The translations under genes and the position numbers were made by a program. This document shows, piece after piece, positions 36,714-45,595 of a stretch of DNA of 64,000 nucleotides (within the stretch, counting starts at the first letter, position 1; the number at the start of each line of letters is the position of its first letter). The notes beneath the pieces are model-generated. The model was not told the DNA's origin. It worked only from the letters and a program-made list of their open reading frames with translations, and ran no database searches. Origin of the DNA: Treponema primitia ZAS-1 (lineage in GTDB: Bacteria; Spirochaetota; Spirochaetia; Treponematales; Breznakiellaceae); NCBI RefSeq assembly GCF_000297095.1, contig NZ_AEEA01000048.1, positions 1-64,000 on the forward strand, given 5' to 3'.

Positions 36714-36971
36714 TTATAAATTGGACGCCAGAAAAGCTTTTGCCGCGTCTATTGCCGCAGTCTCATCCTCACCTTCGGCGGTCAGCGTAAAGGTCTGCCC
36801 GCATTTGAGCCGCATCTTCATGATGCCGATAAGCTGTTTTGCGCTGGCGCTCTGTTCATCCTTTTTAATGGTGATAGTGCTTTTAAAAGCCTGCATCTGC
36901 TGGGCAAGAAGACCTGCGGGCCGCGCGTGAATCCCATTGGGATCGCTTATGGTGTGGGTGAATTGCTGCAT
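36714..36971 (-). CDS. ptsH: PTS phosphocarrier protein HPr
   Basis: An 85-residue HPr with the phosphorylated His15 in PNGIHARPAGLLAQ. The regulatory serine found at position 46 in Gram-positive HPr appears to be Gln here (AKQLIGIMKM), so HPr-kinase control is unlikely. It is encoded between the EIICB and regulator genes, which, with ptsI, makes the operon self-sufficient for phosphotransfer. Confidence 0.92.
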   Translation of the reverse strand: MQQFTHTISDPNGIHARPAGLLAQQMQAFKSTITIKKDEQSASAKQLIGIMKMRLKCGQTFTLTAEGEDETAAIDAAKAFLASNL

Positions 36972-36984
36972 ACTATTCCCTTCC

Positions 36985-38388
36985 TTATTTTTTCAAGCTG
37001 GCAATAAGTTCCTCGTACTCAGGAGCGCCGAGGAAATCCGTAATCGTTACAAGGCGCGCCCTTGGGTTAGCGTCATGGGCCCGTCCGCCTAATTCTTTAT
37101 GACAGACAATAATATCCGCATCCGCCGGGACTTCACTTACCGGGGAATGTACCACGGTAATTTCGGTAAACCCCGCAGCCAGTATTTTCTTGCGCAGTTT
37201 TGTTGCACCCATGGCGCTTGAACCCATACCTGCGTCACAGGCAAAGACTATTTTTTTGACCTTTACAGGGGAAGTATTCGTATTTTCCCAGGAAGTTTTT
37301 ACTTCGTCAACACCGACGCCCTTTGATTCAGCCTTACTCGCCTTGACCTTCGCCTGTGTCGCTTCAAGATCCGCTTCATCCTTTCCGAAAACCTTAAGCA
37401 GTGCCATGGAGAGTACAAACGATACGGCGCCGCCCACCAGGATACCCAGAATATTGGGGATATATGCTCCTTTTGGGGTCATCATCAGTTCCGCAAAAAT
37501 TGATCCGGGAGAAGCCGGCGCAATCAGGCCGCCCTTGAAAATACTTAAGGTAAGTACCCCGGAGAAGCCGCCGCCAATCATGGCGAGGATAAGTACGGGA
37601 TTCATCAGCACATAGGGGAAGTAGATCTCGTGAATACCCCCAAAGAAATGAATTATTACCGCTCCGGGAGCGCTGCTTTTGGCGCTGCCCTTTCCTACGA
37701 GACTGTAGGCCAATAGAAGTCCCAGACCGGGACCGGGGTTTGACTCGATCATGTAATAAATAGATCTGCCCATGGCTTCTGCCTGCTGGGCGCCCAGGGG
37801 TGTAAAGACCCCGTGGTTTATCGCGTTATTGAGGAAGAGAATCTTTGCGGGTTCAACAAGGACTGAGGCAAAGGGTAAAAGATTGTGACCCACCAGCCAG
37901 CCGACACCGGCGCCCAAGGCATTGGTAATTCCTTCTGCAACAGGTCCGATACCGAGATAACAGATGATCGAGAGAATAGCGCCGATAATTCCCGCAGAAA
38001 AATTATTAACGAGCATTTCAAAACCTGCGGGAACGTGGCCGTCAATAGCTTCGTCAAATTTTTTAATACAATAACCACCCAGGGGACCGGCAATCATGGC
38101 GCCCAGAAACATGGGAATGCTGGCTCCCATGATGACGCCGATAGTTGCAATGGAACCAACCACACCGCCCCTGACACCGCCGCCTGTCAGCTTTCCGCCG
38201 GTATACCCTATCAGGAGGGGTAATAAATACGAAAGCATCGGTCCTACCATCGCCCCCAGTTTTTCATTGGGAATCCAGCCCGTAGGGATAAAGAGGGCGG
38301 TGATGAGCCCCCATGCGATAAATGCTCCCAGATTCGGCATGACCATAGCGCTTAGTGAGCGTCCAACTTTTTGAACAGCCTGTTTCAT
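36985..38388 (-). CDS. mtlA: PTS EIICB component, mannitol type
   Basis: About 467 residues. The N-terminal EIIC (residues ~1-340) has ~8 membrane helices and the mannitol-type motif GGIHEIYFPYVLMNP. The C-terminal EIIB domain has its phosphorylated Cys at about 384 in VFACDAGMGSSAMGA. EIIA is separate. The start ATG at 38388 follows GGAGG; a longer frame to 38472 lacks a ribosome site and overlaps the promoter. It is the first gene of the operon. Mannitol is the likely substrate class, but another hexitol or ketose is possible given the YggP/SorE-like enzyme. Confidence 0.9.
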   Translation of the reverse strand: MKQAVQKVGRSLSAMVMPNLGAFIAWGLITALFIPTGWIPNEKLGAMVGPMLSYLLPLLIGYTGGKLTGGGVRGGVVGSIATIGVIMGASIPMFLGAMIAGPLGGYCIKKFDEAIDGHVPAGFEMLVNNFSAGIIGAILSIICYLGIGPVAEGITNALGAGVGWLVGHNLLPFASVLVEPAKILFLNNAINHGVFTPLGAQQAEAMGRSIYYMIESNPGPGLGLLLAYSLVGKGSAKSSAPGAVIIHFFGGIHEIYFPYVLMNPVLILAMIGGGFSGVLTLSIFKGGLIAPASPGSIFAELMMTPKGAYIPNILGILVGGAVSFVLSMALLKVFGKDEADLEATQAKVKASKAESKGVGVDEVKTSWENTNTSPVKVKKIVFACDAGMGSSAMGATKLRKKILAAGFTEITVVHSPVSEVPADADIIVCHKELGGRAHDANPRARLVTITDFLGAPEYEELIASLKK

Positions 38389-38419
38389 TACAACCTCCAT
38401 AATATTTTCGTCTGAATTG

Positions 38420-38448
38420 ATCCTAGCAGAGAAAATTCGGGATTGCAA
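38420..38448 (-). promoter_or_regulatory. Promoter of the mannitol-type PTS operon
   Basis: On the minus strand TTGCAA (38443-38448), a 17-nt spacer and TAGGAT (38420-38425), followed by a ~30-nt leader with GGAGG before the EIICB start. Confidence 0.6.
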
Positions 38449-38508
38449 GAAAAACACCATGAGATTTGGCACAGGAGGGGGGCGCCAAAATTGGACAGAG
38501 TTTCTGAG

Positions 38509-39825
38509 CTACGGCAAAACCCGTTTCCGGTCCCTGGGGAACAGACTTGCTTCCTTTACGTTTGCCAGTCCCAGTATCTTCTGGGTGAGCCGTTCGCAGC
38601 CTATGGCGAAGCCGCCGTGGGGGGGACAGCCGTATTTTAAAAGCGTTATATAATTCTCCATATCTTCCGGTTTTAGACCAAAACGGGGGAGCACCTCCAG
38701 GAAGGCGTTGTAGTCATGCTGGCGCTTCCCGCCGGTGGTAATCTCCAGGCCGCGGAACAGGCAGTCGAAGCTCATGGTGGAGCTTGCCTTACCGTCCCCC
38801 AGATCCAGGGGGTAGGTGTAGAAGGGCCGGTGCCGGCGGGGGAACTGGTTTACAAAGATAAGCTCTATACCGTGTTCCCGGCCGGCCCAGGCACAGAGGA
38901 AGCGCTCAGCCTCGGGGTTGATGTCGAAGATTTTTCCGCTGCCCCCCTTGCTTTTCGCAGCCTCGGAAGTGGCGATTTTCATAGCCTCATCGTAGGGAAC
39001 CGTGGGAGCTTTGGAAACCAGGGCAGGGTCGGGGACCGTAGAGTTCCAGGCGGCCACATCATTACTGTTTTTGCGGATCACTTCCTCAAAAACATGGGCC
39101 AGGACTCCCTTTTCAAGTTCTATCAAATCTTTTTCCGATTCGATGAACCCCATCTCCACATCCAGGGAAACATATTCGTTAAGGTGCCGGGGGGTGTCGT
39201 GTTTTTCCGCCCGGTATGCCGGGGCAATTTCGAAGACCCGCTCCAGGCCGCTGGCAACCATGGTTTCCTTATAGTACTGGGGGGATTGGGCCAGGCAAAC
39301 CTTCCGGTCAAAGTATTCTACCTCGAAAAGCTCGGTACCCCCCTCGGTGCCTCCCGCCACAAGCTTGCTGGTTTTTATTTCCGTAAAATCCTGACCCCGC
39401 AGGTATGCTGCAAAGGCTTCGATGATGGTGGCCTGGACTTTAAAAATAGAGCGGATCTTCGGATTCCGCAGGGATAGTGTGCGGTTATCAAGTATCGATT
39501 CCAGCCCGGTTTTAGCAACATCCCCGTTCACCTGGTAGGGCAGATCAGGTGCGGCCCGGCTGATGATTTCCAGGGATGTCACCCGCAGTTCCGTTCCGCC
39601 CGGGGCCTTTTCGTTCAGCGCAGGGATACCCCGCGCCCGGATCACCGATTCCAGGGTCAAATTGGGTTTTTCGGTATCTTGTAATACAAGTTGTAATACA
39701 CCGGAACGGTCCCGGAGTATCACAAAGGTGATACCCCCCAATTCCCGGATACGGTGGACCCAGCCGGAAACTTCCGCTTCTTCGGTAAACTTGCCTTCCA
39801 ATATGTCCTTCGCGAGTATACGCAC
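38509..39825 (-). CDS. aspS: Aspartyl-tRNA synthetase, archaeal type (probably non-discriminating)
   Basis: A 438-residue class II synthetase with an N-terminal OB anticodon domain (EVSGWVHRIRELGG) and class II motifs 2 (IAPAYRAEKHDTPRHL) and 3 (GFAIGCERLTQKIL). At ~440 residues it lacks the bacterial insertion domain of the ~590-residue bacterial AspRS. The GTG at 39825 has GGGAGG a few bases upstream, so I prefer it to the TTG/ATG further up. With gatCAB 1-5 kb away it is expected to make Asp-tRNA-Asn for amidation. AsnRS identity is less likely but not excluded. Confidence 0.85.
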   Translation of the reverse strand: MRILAKDILEGKFTEEAEVSGWVHRIRELGGITFVILRDRSGVLQLVLQDTEKPNLTLESVIRARGIPALNEKAPGGTELRVTSLEIISRAAPDLPYQVNGDVAKTGLESILDNRTLSLRNPKIRSIFKVQATIIEAFAAYLRGQDFTEIKTSKLVAGGTEGGTELFEVEYFDRKVCLAQSPQYYKETMVASGLERVFEIAPAYRAEKHDTPRHLNEYVSLDVEMGFIESEKDLIELEKGVLAHVFEEVIRKNSNDVAAWNSTVPDPALVSKAPTVPYDEAMKIATSEAAKSKGGSGKIFDINPEAERFLCAWAGREHGIELIFVNQFPRRHRPFYTYPLDLGDGKASSTMSFDCLFRGLEITTGGKRQHDYNAFLEVLPRFGLKPEDMENYITLLKYGCPPHGGFAIGCERLTQKILGLANVKEASLFPRDRKRVLP

Positions 39826-39900
39826 AATTCCTCCCATTGCTCTCAGAAACAATTGTTTAAGTATATCAGATTATCGGGGAAGATTTAATCCCCCTTTTTC

Positions 39901-39929
39901 TTGACCGCGTTAAAAATGGCGTTTATAAT
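39901..39929 (+). promoter_or_regulatory. Promoter of the alpha/beta hydrolase gene
   Basis: TTGACC (39901-39906), exactly 17 nt, TATAAT (39924-39929), with AGGAGG and an ATG at 39955 downstream. Confidence 0.75.
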
Positions 39930-39954
39930 AAGGAAGAAATTAAGGAGGCACGGT

Positions 39955-40890
39955 ATGTCGTTGAAGGAAGTGAGTTTTCCGTCTTATAACGGGAGAGATA
40001 CGGTTAAAGGGTGGGTATATACGTCGATTCGGAAGCCGAAAGGCATTGTACAGGTGGTCCACGGTCTTGGGGAACATTCCCGGCGGTATCTGCATTTTAT
40101 TCTCAAGCTGAACGAAGCGGGGTTTGTGGTCTGCGCCGACGATCATGTGGGGCACGGCAAAACCGCCATCGATTCCGATACCCTGGGGGATTACGGCGAC
40201 AAGGGGTATATCACCACCACGGAGGACGAGAAAAGCCTTCATGACCTGGTTATTAAAGATTATCCCGGACTGCCCTATATAGTATTTGGACACAGCTGGG
40301 GTTCCATGATCGCCCGGAGTTTTGCGGCCCAATACGGTAAGCTGCTCAGCGGCTTGGTTCTCTGCGGTACCTGCGGTGTTTTGGATGCCTTTGAATCCGT
40401 ACAAAAGGAACTAAAGGCCCTGATCGACGCCGGGAAGGGCAGCGAACGGGACCCACGGTATTTGGGCGTAATGTTCGCGGGTTGGACCGACCGGTATGAA
40501 GATGCAAAAACCCCCAGTGACTGGGTCTCCGCAGATCCCGATATCGTTGCCGACCAGGTCAACGATCCCTTCAGTAATAATTTCTCCAAATATCCGCCTA
40601 CCAATCAGGCAAACTACGATCTGGTGGCATTGGTAGAGGCTATTACCGGCCCCCAGTGGGCGGCTAAGGTCCCCAAGGATCTTCCCATTTATAATATCGC
40701 CGGGGATCTGGATCCGGTGGGAAACTACGGTGAAGGGGTGTATGCGGTTACCAACTGGCTCGCCAATACGGGCCACAGGCGGGTTGCGACAAAACTCTAC
40801 CCCGGACACCGGCATGAAATCAACAATGATCGGGATATCCGGGAGGAAGTTACCGACGGGGTTATCAGCTTTATCAATAGTATTCTGTAG
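39955..40890 (+). CDS. Alpha/beta hydrolase, monoacylglycerol lipase-like (S33)
   Basis: A 311-residue serine hydrolase. The oxyanion loop VVHGLGEHSRRY, the nucleophile elbow GHSWGSM, the acid in AGDLDPVG and the catalytic His in YPGHRHEINND are all present. It resembles monoacylglycerol/lysophospholipase proteins (PldB/YpfH type). Start at 39955 has AGGAGG; the frame extends upstream but covers the promoter. It is probably cytoplasmic as no signal peptide is seen. Confidence 0.87.
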   Translation: MSLKEVSFPSYNGRDTVKGWVYTSIRKPKGIVQVVHGLGEHSRRYLHFILKLNEAGFVVCADDHVGHGKTAIDSDTLGDYGDKGYITTTEDEKSLHDLVIKDYPGLPYIVFGHSWGSMIARSFAAQYGKLLSGLVLCGTCGVLDAFESVQKELKALIDAGKGSERDPRYLGVMFAGWTDRYEDAKTPSDWVSADPDIVADQVNDPFSNNFSKYPPTNQANYDLVALVEAITGPQWAAKVPKDLPIYNIAGDLDPVGNYGEGVYAVTNWLANTGHRRVATKLYPGHRHEINNDRDIREEVTDGVISFINSIL

Positions 40891-40893
40891 AAA

Positions 40894-42384
40894 CTACGCC
40901 TGAAGCAATTGCTCCACCTGGGTTCCGACTATCTTCGGGTCAGCCCGTCCCCCGGTGGCGGCCAGCGCCTTACCTACCAGGTACGCCCTGAGGGTGTTTG
41001 TCCGTTTGGGGTTCCCCCCGCTTAGGAGGGAGCGGAGTTCATCCACCGTGGCCTGTTCGGCGGCAAATACGGTCTGCACGATCCCGGCGATCTTTGCGGG
41101 GTCAACGATCTGCTCCCAGCCCCGTTCCTTGATGATGGCCGCCGGGTCCTTGTCTTCGGCGAGGACCGCTTCCAGGGTCTGCTTGCCGTTTTTGCCTGAG
41201 ACAGTTCCCTTGGCGATAAGGACCAGCAGTGATGCTAAGCGCTGGGGCGTCAGCTTGAAGGAACCGAATTCCGAAGCCGATATCCCGTCCCGGTGGAGTA
41301 TGTGTTTGATGTCCGTAAGGAGCCAGTTGGCGATCCGCCCCGCAGCATCCTTGTTTTCCAGTCCTTGACCGCAGGCTTGTTTGACCGCAGCTTCGAAGTA
41401 ATCGGCCTGGGCTTTTTCTTCGCAGATAAGGTCCGCCTGTTCTTCCGTAAGACCGTAGTCCGCTTCAAAGCGGCGCTGCCGTTTGAGGGGGAGTTCGGTT
41501 AAAGCTTCTTCCACTGATTTGAGGAACGCCGCGTCCGGGGTAAAGACCGGGAGATCCGGTTCGGGGAAGAAGCGGTAGTCCTTGGCGTTTTCCTTGGTCC
41601 GCATGATGGCGGTCTCGTCCCGGTTCTCGTTCCAGAGCCGGGTTTCCTGGATCACTTCCTTTCCCGCATCCAGCAGTTCCCCCTGGCGGACAATTTCGTA
41701 GTCCAGCCCCAGCCGTACGAAGCGGGAGGAGTTGAGGTTTTTAATCTCCACCTTTTTCCCCAGGCCCTTGCCGGGAAGGTTGATAGAAACGTTGGCGTCC
41801 GCCCTGAGGCTGCCCTCTTCCATGTTGCCGTCACAGACCCCCAGATAGCGGACGGTGCGGCGCAGCTGCTGGATAAAAAGCTCCGCCTCCTCACCGGTTT
41901 CCATGTCCGGCTCGGTGACGATCTCCAGGAGGGATACTCCGGCGCGGTTATAGTCCAGGAGAGACGCAGTTCCGGTGTGGATCATCTTCCCCGCATCTTC
42001 TTCCAGGTGGCACTCGGTGATCCGTACCCGTTTCTTGATCGCCCCCTGGCGGCCCTTGCCTTCAAGATCCACCCAGCCTTTCTGTCCCAGGGGGGAGGCG
42101 AACTGGGAAATCTGGTAGTTCTTGGTCATATCGGGGTAGAAATACTGTTTCCGTTCAAACCAGGTTTTTTCGGGGATGGTACAGTTGAGAGATTTAGCGA
42201 CCATGCAGCCCATGCGCATGGCCTCTATGTTAAGCGCCGGCAGGACCCCGGGGTAGCCCATGCATACCGGACAGACATTAGTATTAGGTTCATCCCCAAA
42301 GGCGGAACGGCAGCCGCAGAATACCTTTGTTTTAGTCAGCAGGTGGATATGGACTTCAAGGCCGATAAAGGATTGATATTTCAT
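40894..42384 (-). CDS. gatB: Asp-tRNA(Asn)/Glu-tRNA(Gln) amidotransferase subunit B
   Basis: A 496-residue GatB. The N-terminus (FIGLEVHIHLLTKTKVFCGC) with the paired Cys and CPVCMG is the catalytic kinase-cradle signature; the C-terminal helical and YqeY tRNA-binding domains follow. It activates the tRNA-bound acid and transamidates with ammonia from GatA. It lies 2 nt after gatA. The three subunits are in order gatC, gatA, gatB on the minus strand. Confidence 0.95.
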   Translation of the reverse strand: MKYQSFIGLEVHIHLLTKTKVFCGCRSAFGDEPNTNVCPVCMGYPGVLPALNIEAMRMGCMVAKSLNCTIPEKTWFERKQYFYPDMTKNYQISQFASPLGQKGWVDLEGKGRQGAIKKRVRITECHLEEDAGKMIHTGTASLLDYNRAGVSLLEIVTEPDMETGEEAELFIQQLRRTVRYLGVCDGNMEEGSLRADANVSINLPGKGLGKKVEIKNLNSSRFVRLGLDYEIVRQGELLDAGKEVIQETRLWNENRDETAIMRTKENAKDYRFFPEPDLPVFTPDAAFLKSVEEALTELPLKRQRRFEADYGLTEEQADLICEEKAQADYFEAAVKQACGQGLENKDAAGRIANWLLTDIKHILHRDGISASEFGSFKLTPQRLASLLVLIAKGTVSGKNGKQTLEAVLAEDKDPAAIIKERGWEQIVDPAKIAGIVQTVFAAEQATVDELRSLLSGGNPKRTNTLRAYLVGKALAATGGRADPKIVGTQVEQLLQA

Positions 42385-42386
42385 AA

Positions 42387-43910
42387 CTAGCTCCAGAATT
42401 TTTGGTATCCCGCGGGATGGGGGAAGGGGTGGCTGGCTTCGTAGCTTTCCACGATGTCCAGAAGGGTTCCTTCGGCAAAGGCCCGGCCTATAAGCTGGAC
42501 CCCCACGGGAAGGCCGCCCTCAACGCTTGCCGGGAAGGCCAGGGCGGGAAGCCCCGCTAAGTTGGCGCAGCAGGTGTAAAGATCCGCCGCCTTTTGAGCG
42601 AAGGGGGTAAGGTTACCGGGCCCGCGGCCAAAAGCCCTGGTGGGGAACACCGGAAGGAGTATCGCATCCACAGGATGCGCCGCATCCATTGGATGCGCCG
42701 CATCCACAGGATTGGTGAGCGAGTAATCCGAAGCGCCCAGGTAGGACTCGAAGTTCCGCCTGATGCCCCCACGGATACGCTGTGCCCGGAGGTAGTACCG
42801 GTCCTGAAAACCGGATCGCAGTACAAAGGTTCCCAGGAGTATCCGCAGCTTAACCTCCGCGCCAAAGCCCGCGTCCCGGGCCTTGTCGATCAGGTCGTCG
42901 GGGTTTTCCGCCCAGTCCGGCCGCTGCCCGTAGCGTATACTGTCGAACCGGGCCAGGTTGGCGCTCGCTTCGGCGGTAGCAATGGTGTAGTAGGCGGGAA
43001 CCCCGTATTTAAGGCTGGGGAGTTCCACGTCCACCAGGGTATGTCCTAAATCTTTCAGCCTGGTCTTGGCAAGCTCGAAACCCCGGGCAACCTCGTCCTC
43101 AAGCACCGCCGCCTCCGCCGCAGCCTGGAGAGCCGCTTCTTCATCCCCTTTACTTCCCCCTATCTCCGAAGCGAGGGCTTTGGCGATAGCTTCCGGGGAA
43201 AGTACACCAATAGTGCGCGGAATAGTTTTACTGTTGCTATCGCCGTATAGGGCAGGGGCGCCCGAGGGGGCGTCCTGGGATGTCTGATCCAGTGGGTCCT
43301 TCCCGCGTATGGCGGCAAAAACCGCCCGGCACCGTTCTGTGGTATCCGCCAGGATGCCGATGGATTCCAGGCTGGAGGCGTAGGCCACCAGGCCGAACCG
43401 GGATACCGCGCCGTAGGTGGGTTTAAGCCCCACCACCCCGCAAAAGGCGGCGGGCTGGCGTATGGAACCCCCGGTGTCGGAACCCAGGGCGTAGGGGACA
43501 AGCCCGGCGGCCACCGCTGCGGCGGAACCCCCGGAGGAGCCCCCGGACACCCGGCTCTGGTCCCAGGGGTTGTTGGTCCGCTTGATGGCAGAGTTATCCG
43601 TGGAGGACCCCATGCCGAATTCGTCCATATTGGTTTTGCCGATAACCGTCCCCCCAAGGGCTTCCAGCTTTTGCACCGCCGTGGCGGTATAGGGGGATTT
43701 CATGTTTTCCAGGAGTTTGGAACCGCAGCTTATGGAAAAATCTTTTACGGCGATATTGTCTTTTACCGCAAAAACGGTGTCAGTCACCTTTTTTGGGAGG
43801 CTCCCGCCGGTGTCAGTCACCTTTTCGGGCTTAAACTCGATAAAGGCGCCGATTTTTTCTTCCCAGGTCTTGAAATATGGTATATAGCCTTCCGGCAATG
43901 ATGATGCCAT
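42387..43910 (-). CDS. gatA: Asp-tRNA(Asn)/Glu-tRNA(Gln) amidotransferase subunit A
   Basis: A 507-residue amidase-signature enzyme that releases ammonia from glutamine. The catalytic Lys is in VFAVKDNIAVK, and the cis-Ser/Ser pair in GSSGGSAAAVAAGL and ALGSDTGGSIRQPA. An in-frame insertion of short Asp-Ala-Ala-His-Pro repeats lies at about residues 400-415 (see the separate repeat), in a surface loop. The start has GGAGG upstream. Confidence 0.95.
   Translation of the reverse strand: MASSLPEGYIPYFKTWEEKIGAFIEFKPEKVTDTGGSLPKKVTDTVFAVKDNIAVKDFSISCGSKLLENMKSPYTATAVQKLEALGGTVIGKTNMDEFGMGSSTDNSAIKRTNNPWDQSRVSGGSSGGSAAAVAAGLVPYALGSDTGGSIRQPAAFCGVVGLKPTYGAVSRFGLVAYASSLESIGILADTTERCRAVFAAIRGKDPLDQTSQDAPSGAPALYGDSNSKTIPRTIGVLSPEAIAKALASEIGGSKGDEEAALQAAAEAAVLEDEVARGFELAKTRLKDLGHTLVDVELPSLKYGVPAYYTIATAEASANLARFDSIRYGQRPDWAENPDDLIDKARDAGFGAEVKLRILLGTFVLRSGFQDRYYLRAQRIRGGIRRNFESYLGASDYSLTNPVDAAHPMDAAHPVDAILLPVFPTRAFGRGPGNLTPFAQKAADLYTCCANLAGLPALAFPASVEGGLPVGVQLIGRAFAEGTLLDIVESYEASHPFPHPAGYQKFWS
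42664..42712. repeat. In-frame 18-bp palindromic repeats inside gatA
   Basis: Units GCATCCACAGGATGCGCC (42664-42681), GCATCCATTGGATGCGCC (42682-42699) and a partial third (42700-42712). Each contains the inverted pair GCATCC/GGATGC. 18 bp keeps the reading frame and adds a repeated hexapeptide to GatA, so this looks like a small mobile palindrome captured by a coding region. Confidence 0.85.
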
Positions 43911-43966
43911 GTACTCCTCCGTAGGGTATGGATTTCGGATAATCGGGATAGCGGGGAACGTGATTC

Positions 43967-44293
43967 CTACAGAACGTTGGGAACTACGATAAACCGGCCG
44001 TCCTTATCGCCCGCATTATTTATCAGGGGTTCGGAGACTAAAGTCTCGACCTTCGGGGGGGTATCGGACCGGAAATGATCCGCCAGGACGGTCCGCGTCA
44101 TACCGGTCATCTGGGGCGCCGCCGTTGTGTCCGTAGCACCATCGGCAAAGGCTGCGGGGTCCTTATCCGCCGCTTCCATGGCGGCAAAAAACCCAAGCAT
44201 CTGCTCAAAGGCGGGAAACGCGGCGGCCAGCTCCTTTTCACCCATATTGAGATGGGCAAGCTGGGCAGTTACCTGTAAATCTTCGATTTTCAT
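43967..44293 (-). CDS. gatC: Asp-tRNA(Asn)/Glu-tRNA(Gln) amidotransferase subunit C
   Basis: A 108-residue GatC that clamps GatA to GatB. The family N-terminus (VTAQLAHLNMGEKELAAAF) and the C-terminal ending in RFIVVPNVL are visible. It is first in gatCAB. A TTGACA lies about 25 nt upstream but the matching -10 box is weak, and no Shine-Dalgarno precedes the ATG. Confidence 0.9.
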   Translation of the reverse strand: MKIEDLQVTAQLAHLNMGEKELAAAFPAFEQMLGFFAAMEAADKDPAAFADGATDTTAAPQMTGMTRTVLADHFRSDTPPKVETLVSEPLINNAGDKDGRFIVVPNVL

Positions 44294-44428
44294 GGGGTGA
44301 TCTTTGCATATCGGGGTGTTTTATGTCAAGTATACGGTATATTTATGCAAAAAAGGCGGTGCTAGGCTTATGATGTTACAACCGAAAAGGTTTGCTTTTC
44401 CCAAAGAATTCAGTATCTTTTAAGTGTT

Positions 44429-45505
44429 ATGAAGCATCTTTGTCTTGTTAAGAATTTCGTTGTTCCGTTTTTTGGTATTATTTTTCTGGTCAGTGCGCTT
44501 CTTTTGTCGGCCTGTAATTCCCATTTGGTTGCAAGTTCCCCCGGGTCTCAGGAATCACCCGAAAATCCCATGTTTCCCCCTGAAAACCCTGAGCTTCCTC
44601 CTGTTGCTGTAGTAAGTCCTGTTACATGGTTTGTGTCAGATTCGGATGTTCCCCAGGGTGAGCCTGCGGGGAAGGCGAAAACGGTCAAGGAAGGTTTAAA
44701 CCAGATACGGTCGGCCCATAAAAAAGGCGCCTTTGCGGGAAACAGGAAGGCGCTTATGGTGATTACCGGGACTATCAATGCGGCGGCGGAAGCGCCCCTC
44801 TCCAATAACAGTTTGGTAAGCATCAGCGGCGCCGGAAACTACCCGCCCCTGATTCTCCGGGGCGGCAGTTCCGGGGGAGTGCTGGACGGGGAAAACCAGG
44901 TCCGGGTTCTCAATGTAACAAACAATACCGTTACTATTGCTGAGGGGCTTAGTCTGACCAGGGGCAATTCAAAGACCCACAATGAAAACTACGGCGGCGG
45001 CGTGTACCTCGAACAGTCGGCCCTTACCATGACCGGTGGAAGCATCAGCGATTGTACCGCCGAATATGGGTCCGGGGTCTTTATCTTTGAAGACAAACAG
45101 AGCCTGCACAGTTCCTTCAACATGACCGGGGGAACCATCAGCGGCGGGTCCGGATCGGCGGTATATGTTGACCAACATTGCTCCTTTACCTTATCCGGCG
45201 CCGGTCTCATCACCGGGAACGGAACCGACGGCAGCACCTATGCAGGCGGAGGAGTACAGATAGAAGGGTATGGAAAATTTGTCATGGACGGCGGAACCAT
45301 ACGGGGCAATAAGGCGTCCGCAACAGGCGGCGGCGTAAACGTAACGGCCTTCGCCACCTTCATCATGAATGGAGGGACCATCACTGAAAACACCGCCCCC
45401 GCTAAGGGCGGAAGCGGGATCTTTGTATCACAATACGGCGCGGTTTTTACGAAGAACGGAGGAACCGTGAGCGGCAACTTCGGGGTTCCGGATATCGAAC
45501 CCTAG
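44429..45505 (+). CDS. Lipoprotein with beta-helix (Met-Gly-Gly-type) repeats
   Basis: A 358-residue secreted lipoprotein. The signal ends in LLLSACNS with lipidated Cys near residue 29. A Pro-rich spacer follows and then a parallel beta-helix of repeats such as MTGGSISDCTAEYGSG, MDGGTIRGNKASATGGG and MNGGTITENTAPAKGG, as in Treponema surface lipoproteins and chlamydial Pmp-like proteins. It is probably displayed on the outer membrane. It precedes the convergent vWA-ligase operon. Confidence 0.85.
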   Translation: MKHLCLVKNFVVPFFGIIFLVSALLLSACNSHLVASSPGSQESPENPMFPPENPELPPVAVVSPVTWFVSDSDVPQGEPAGKAKTVKEGLNQIRSAHKKGAFAGNRKALMVITGTINAAAEAPLSNNSLVSISGAGNYPPLILRGGSSGGVLDGENQVRVLNVTNNTVTIAEGLSLTRGNSKTHNENYGGGVYLEQSALTMTGGSISDCTAEYGSGVFIFEDKQSLHSSFNMTGGTISGGSGSAVYVDQHCSFTLSGAGLITGNGTDGSTYAGGGVQIEGYGKFVMDGGTIRGNKASATGGGVNVTAFATFIMNGGTITENTAPAKGGSGIFVSQYGAVFTKNGGTVSGNFGVPDIEP

Positions 45506-45595
45506 GGCGCCGCCTAAAGCTGGTGTACAATTTTAAGGCGGAGGAGGATTAAGGGTGGCGCAACTTGCAACGGAGTTTCCCGCGCAGTACCTATG

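Noticed and set aside
44302..44335. Promoter of gatC
   Set aside because: TTGACA is present but no acceptable -10 box lies at 16-18 nt, so it is not annotated.
45506..45595. Terminator between the lipoprotein and vWA-ligase genes
   Set aside because: CCGCCT/AGGCGG arms exist but the loop is ~20 nt and no T-run follows.
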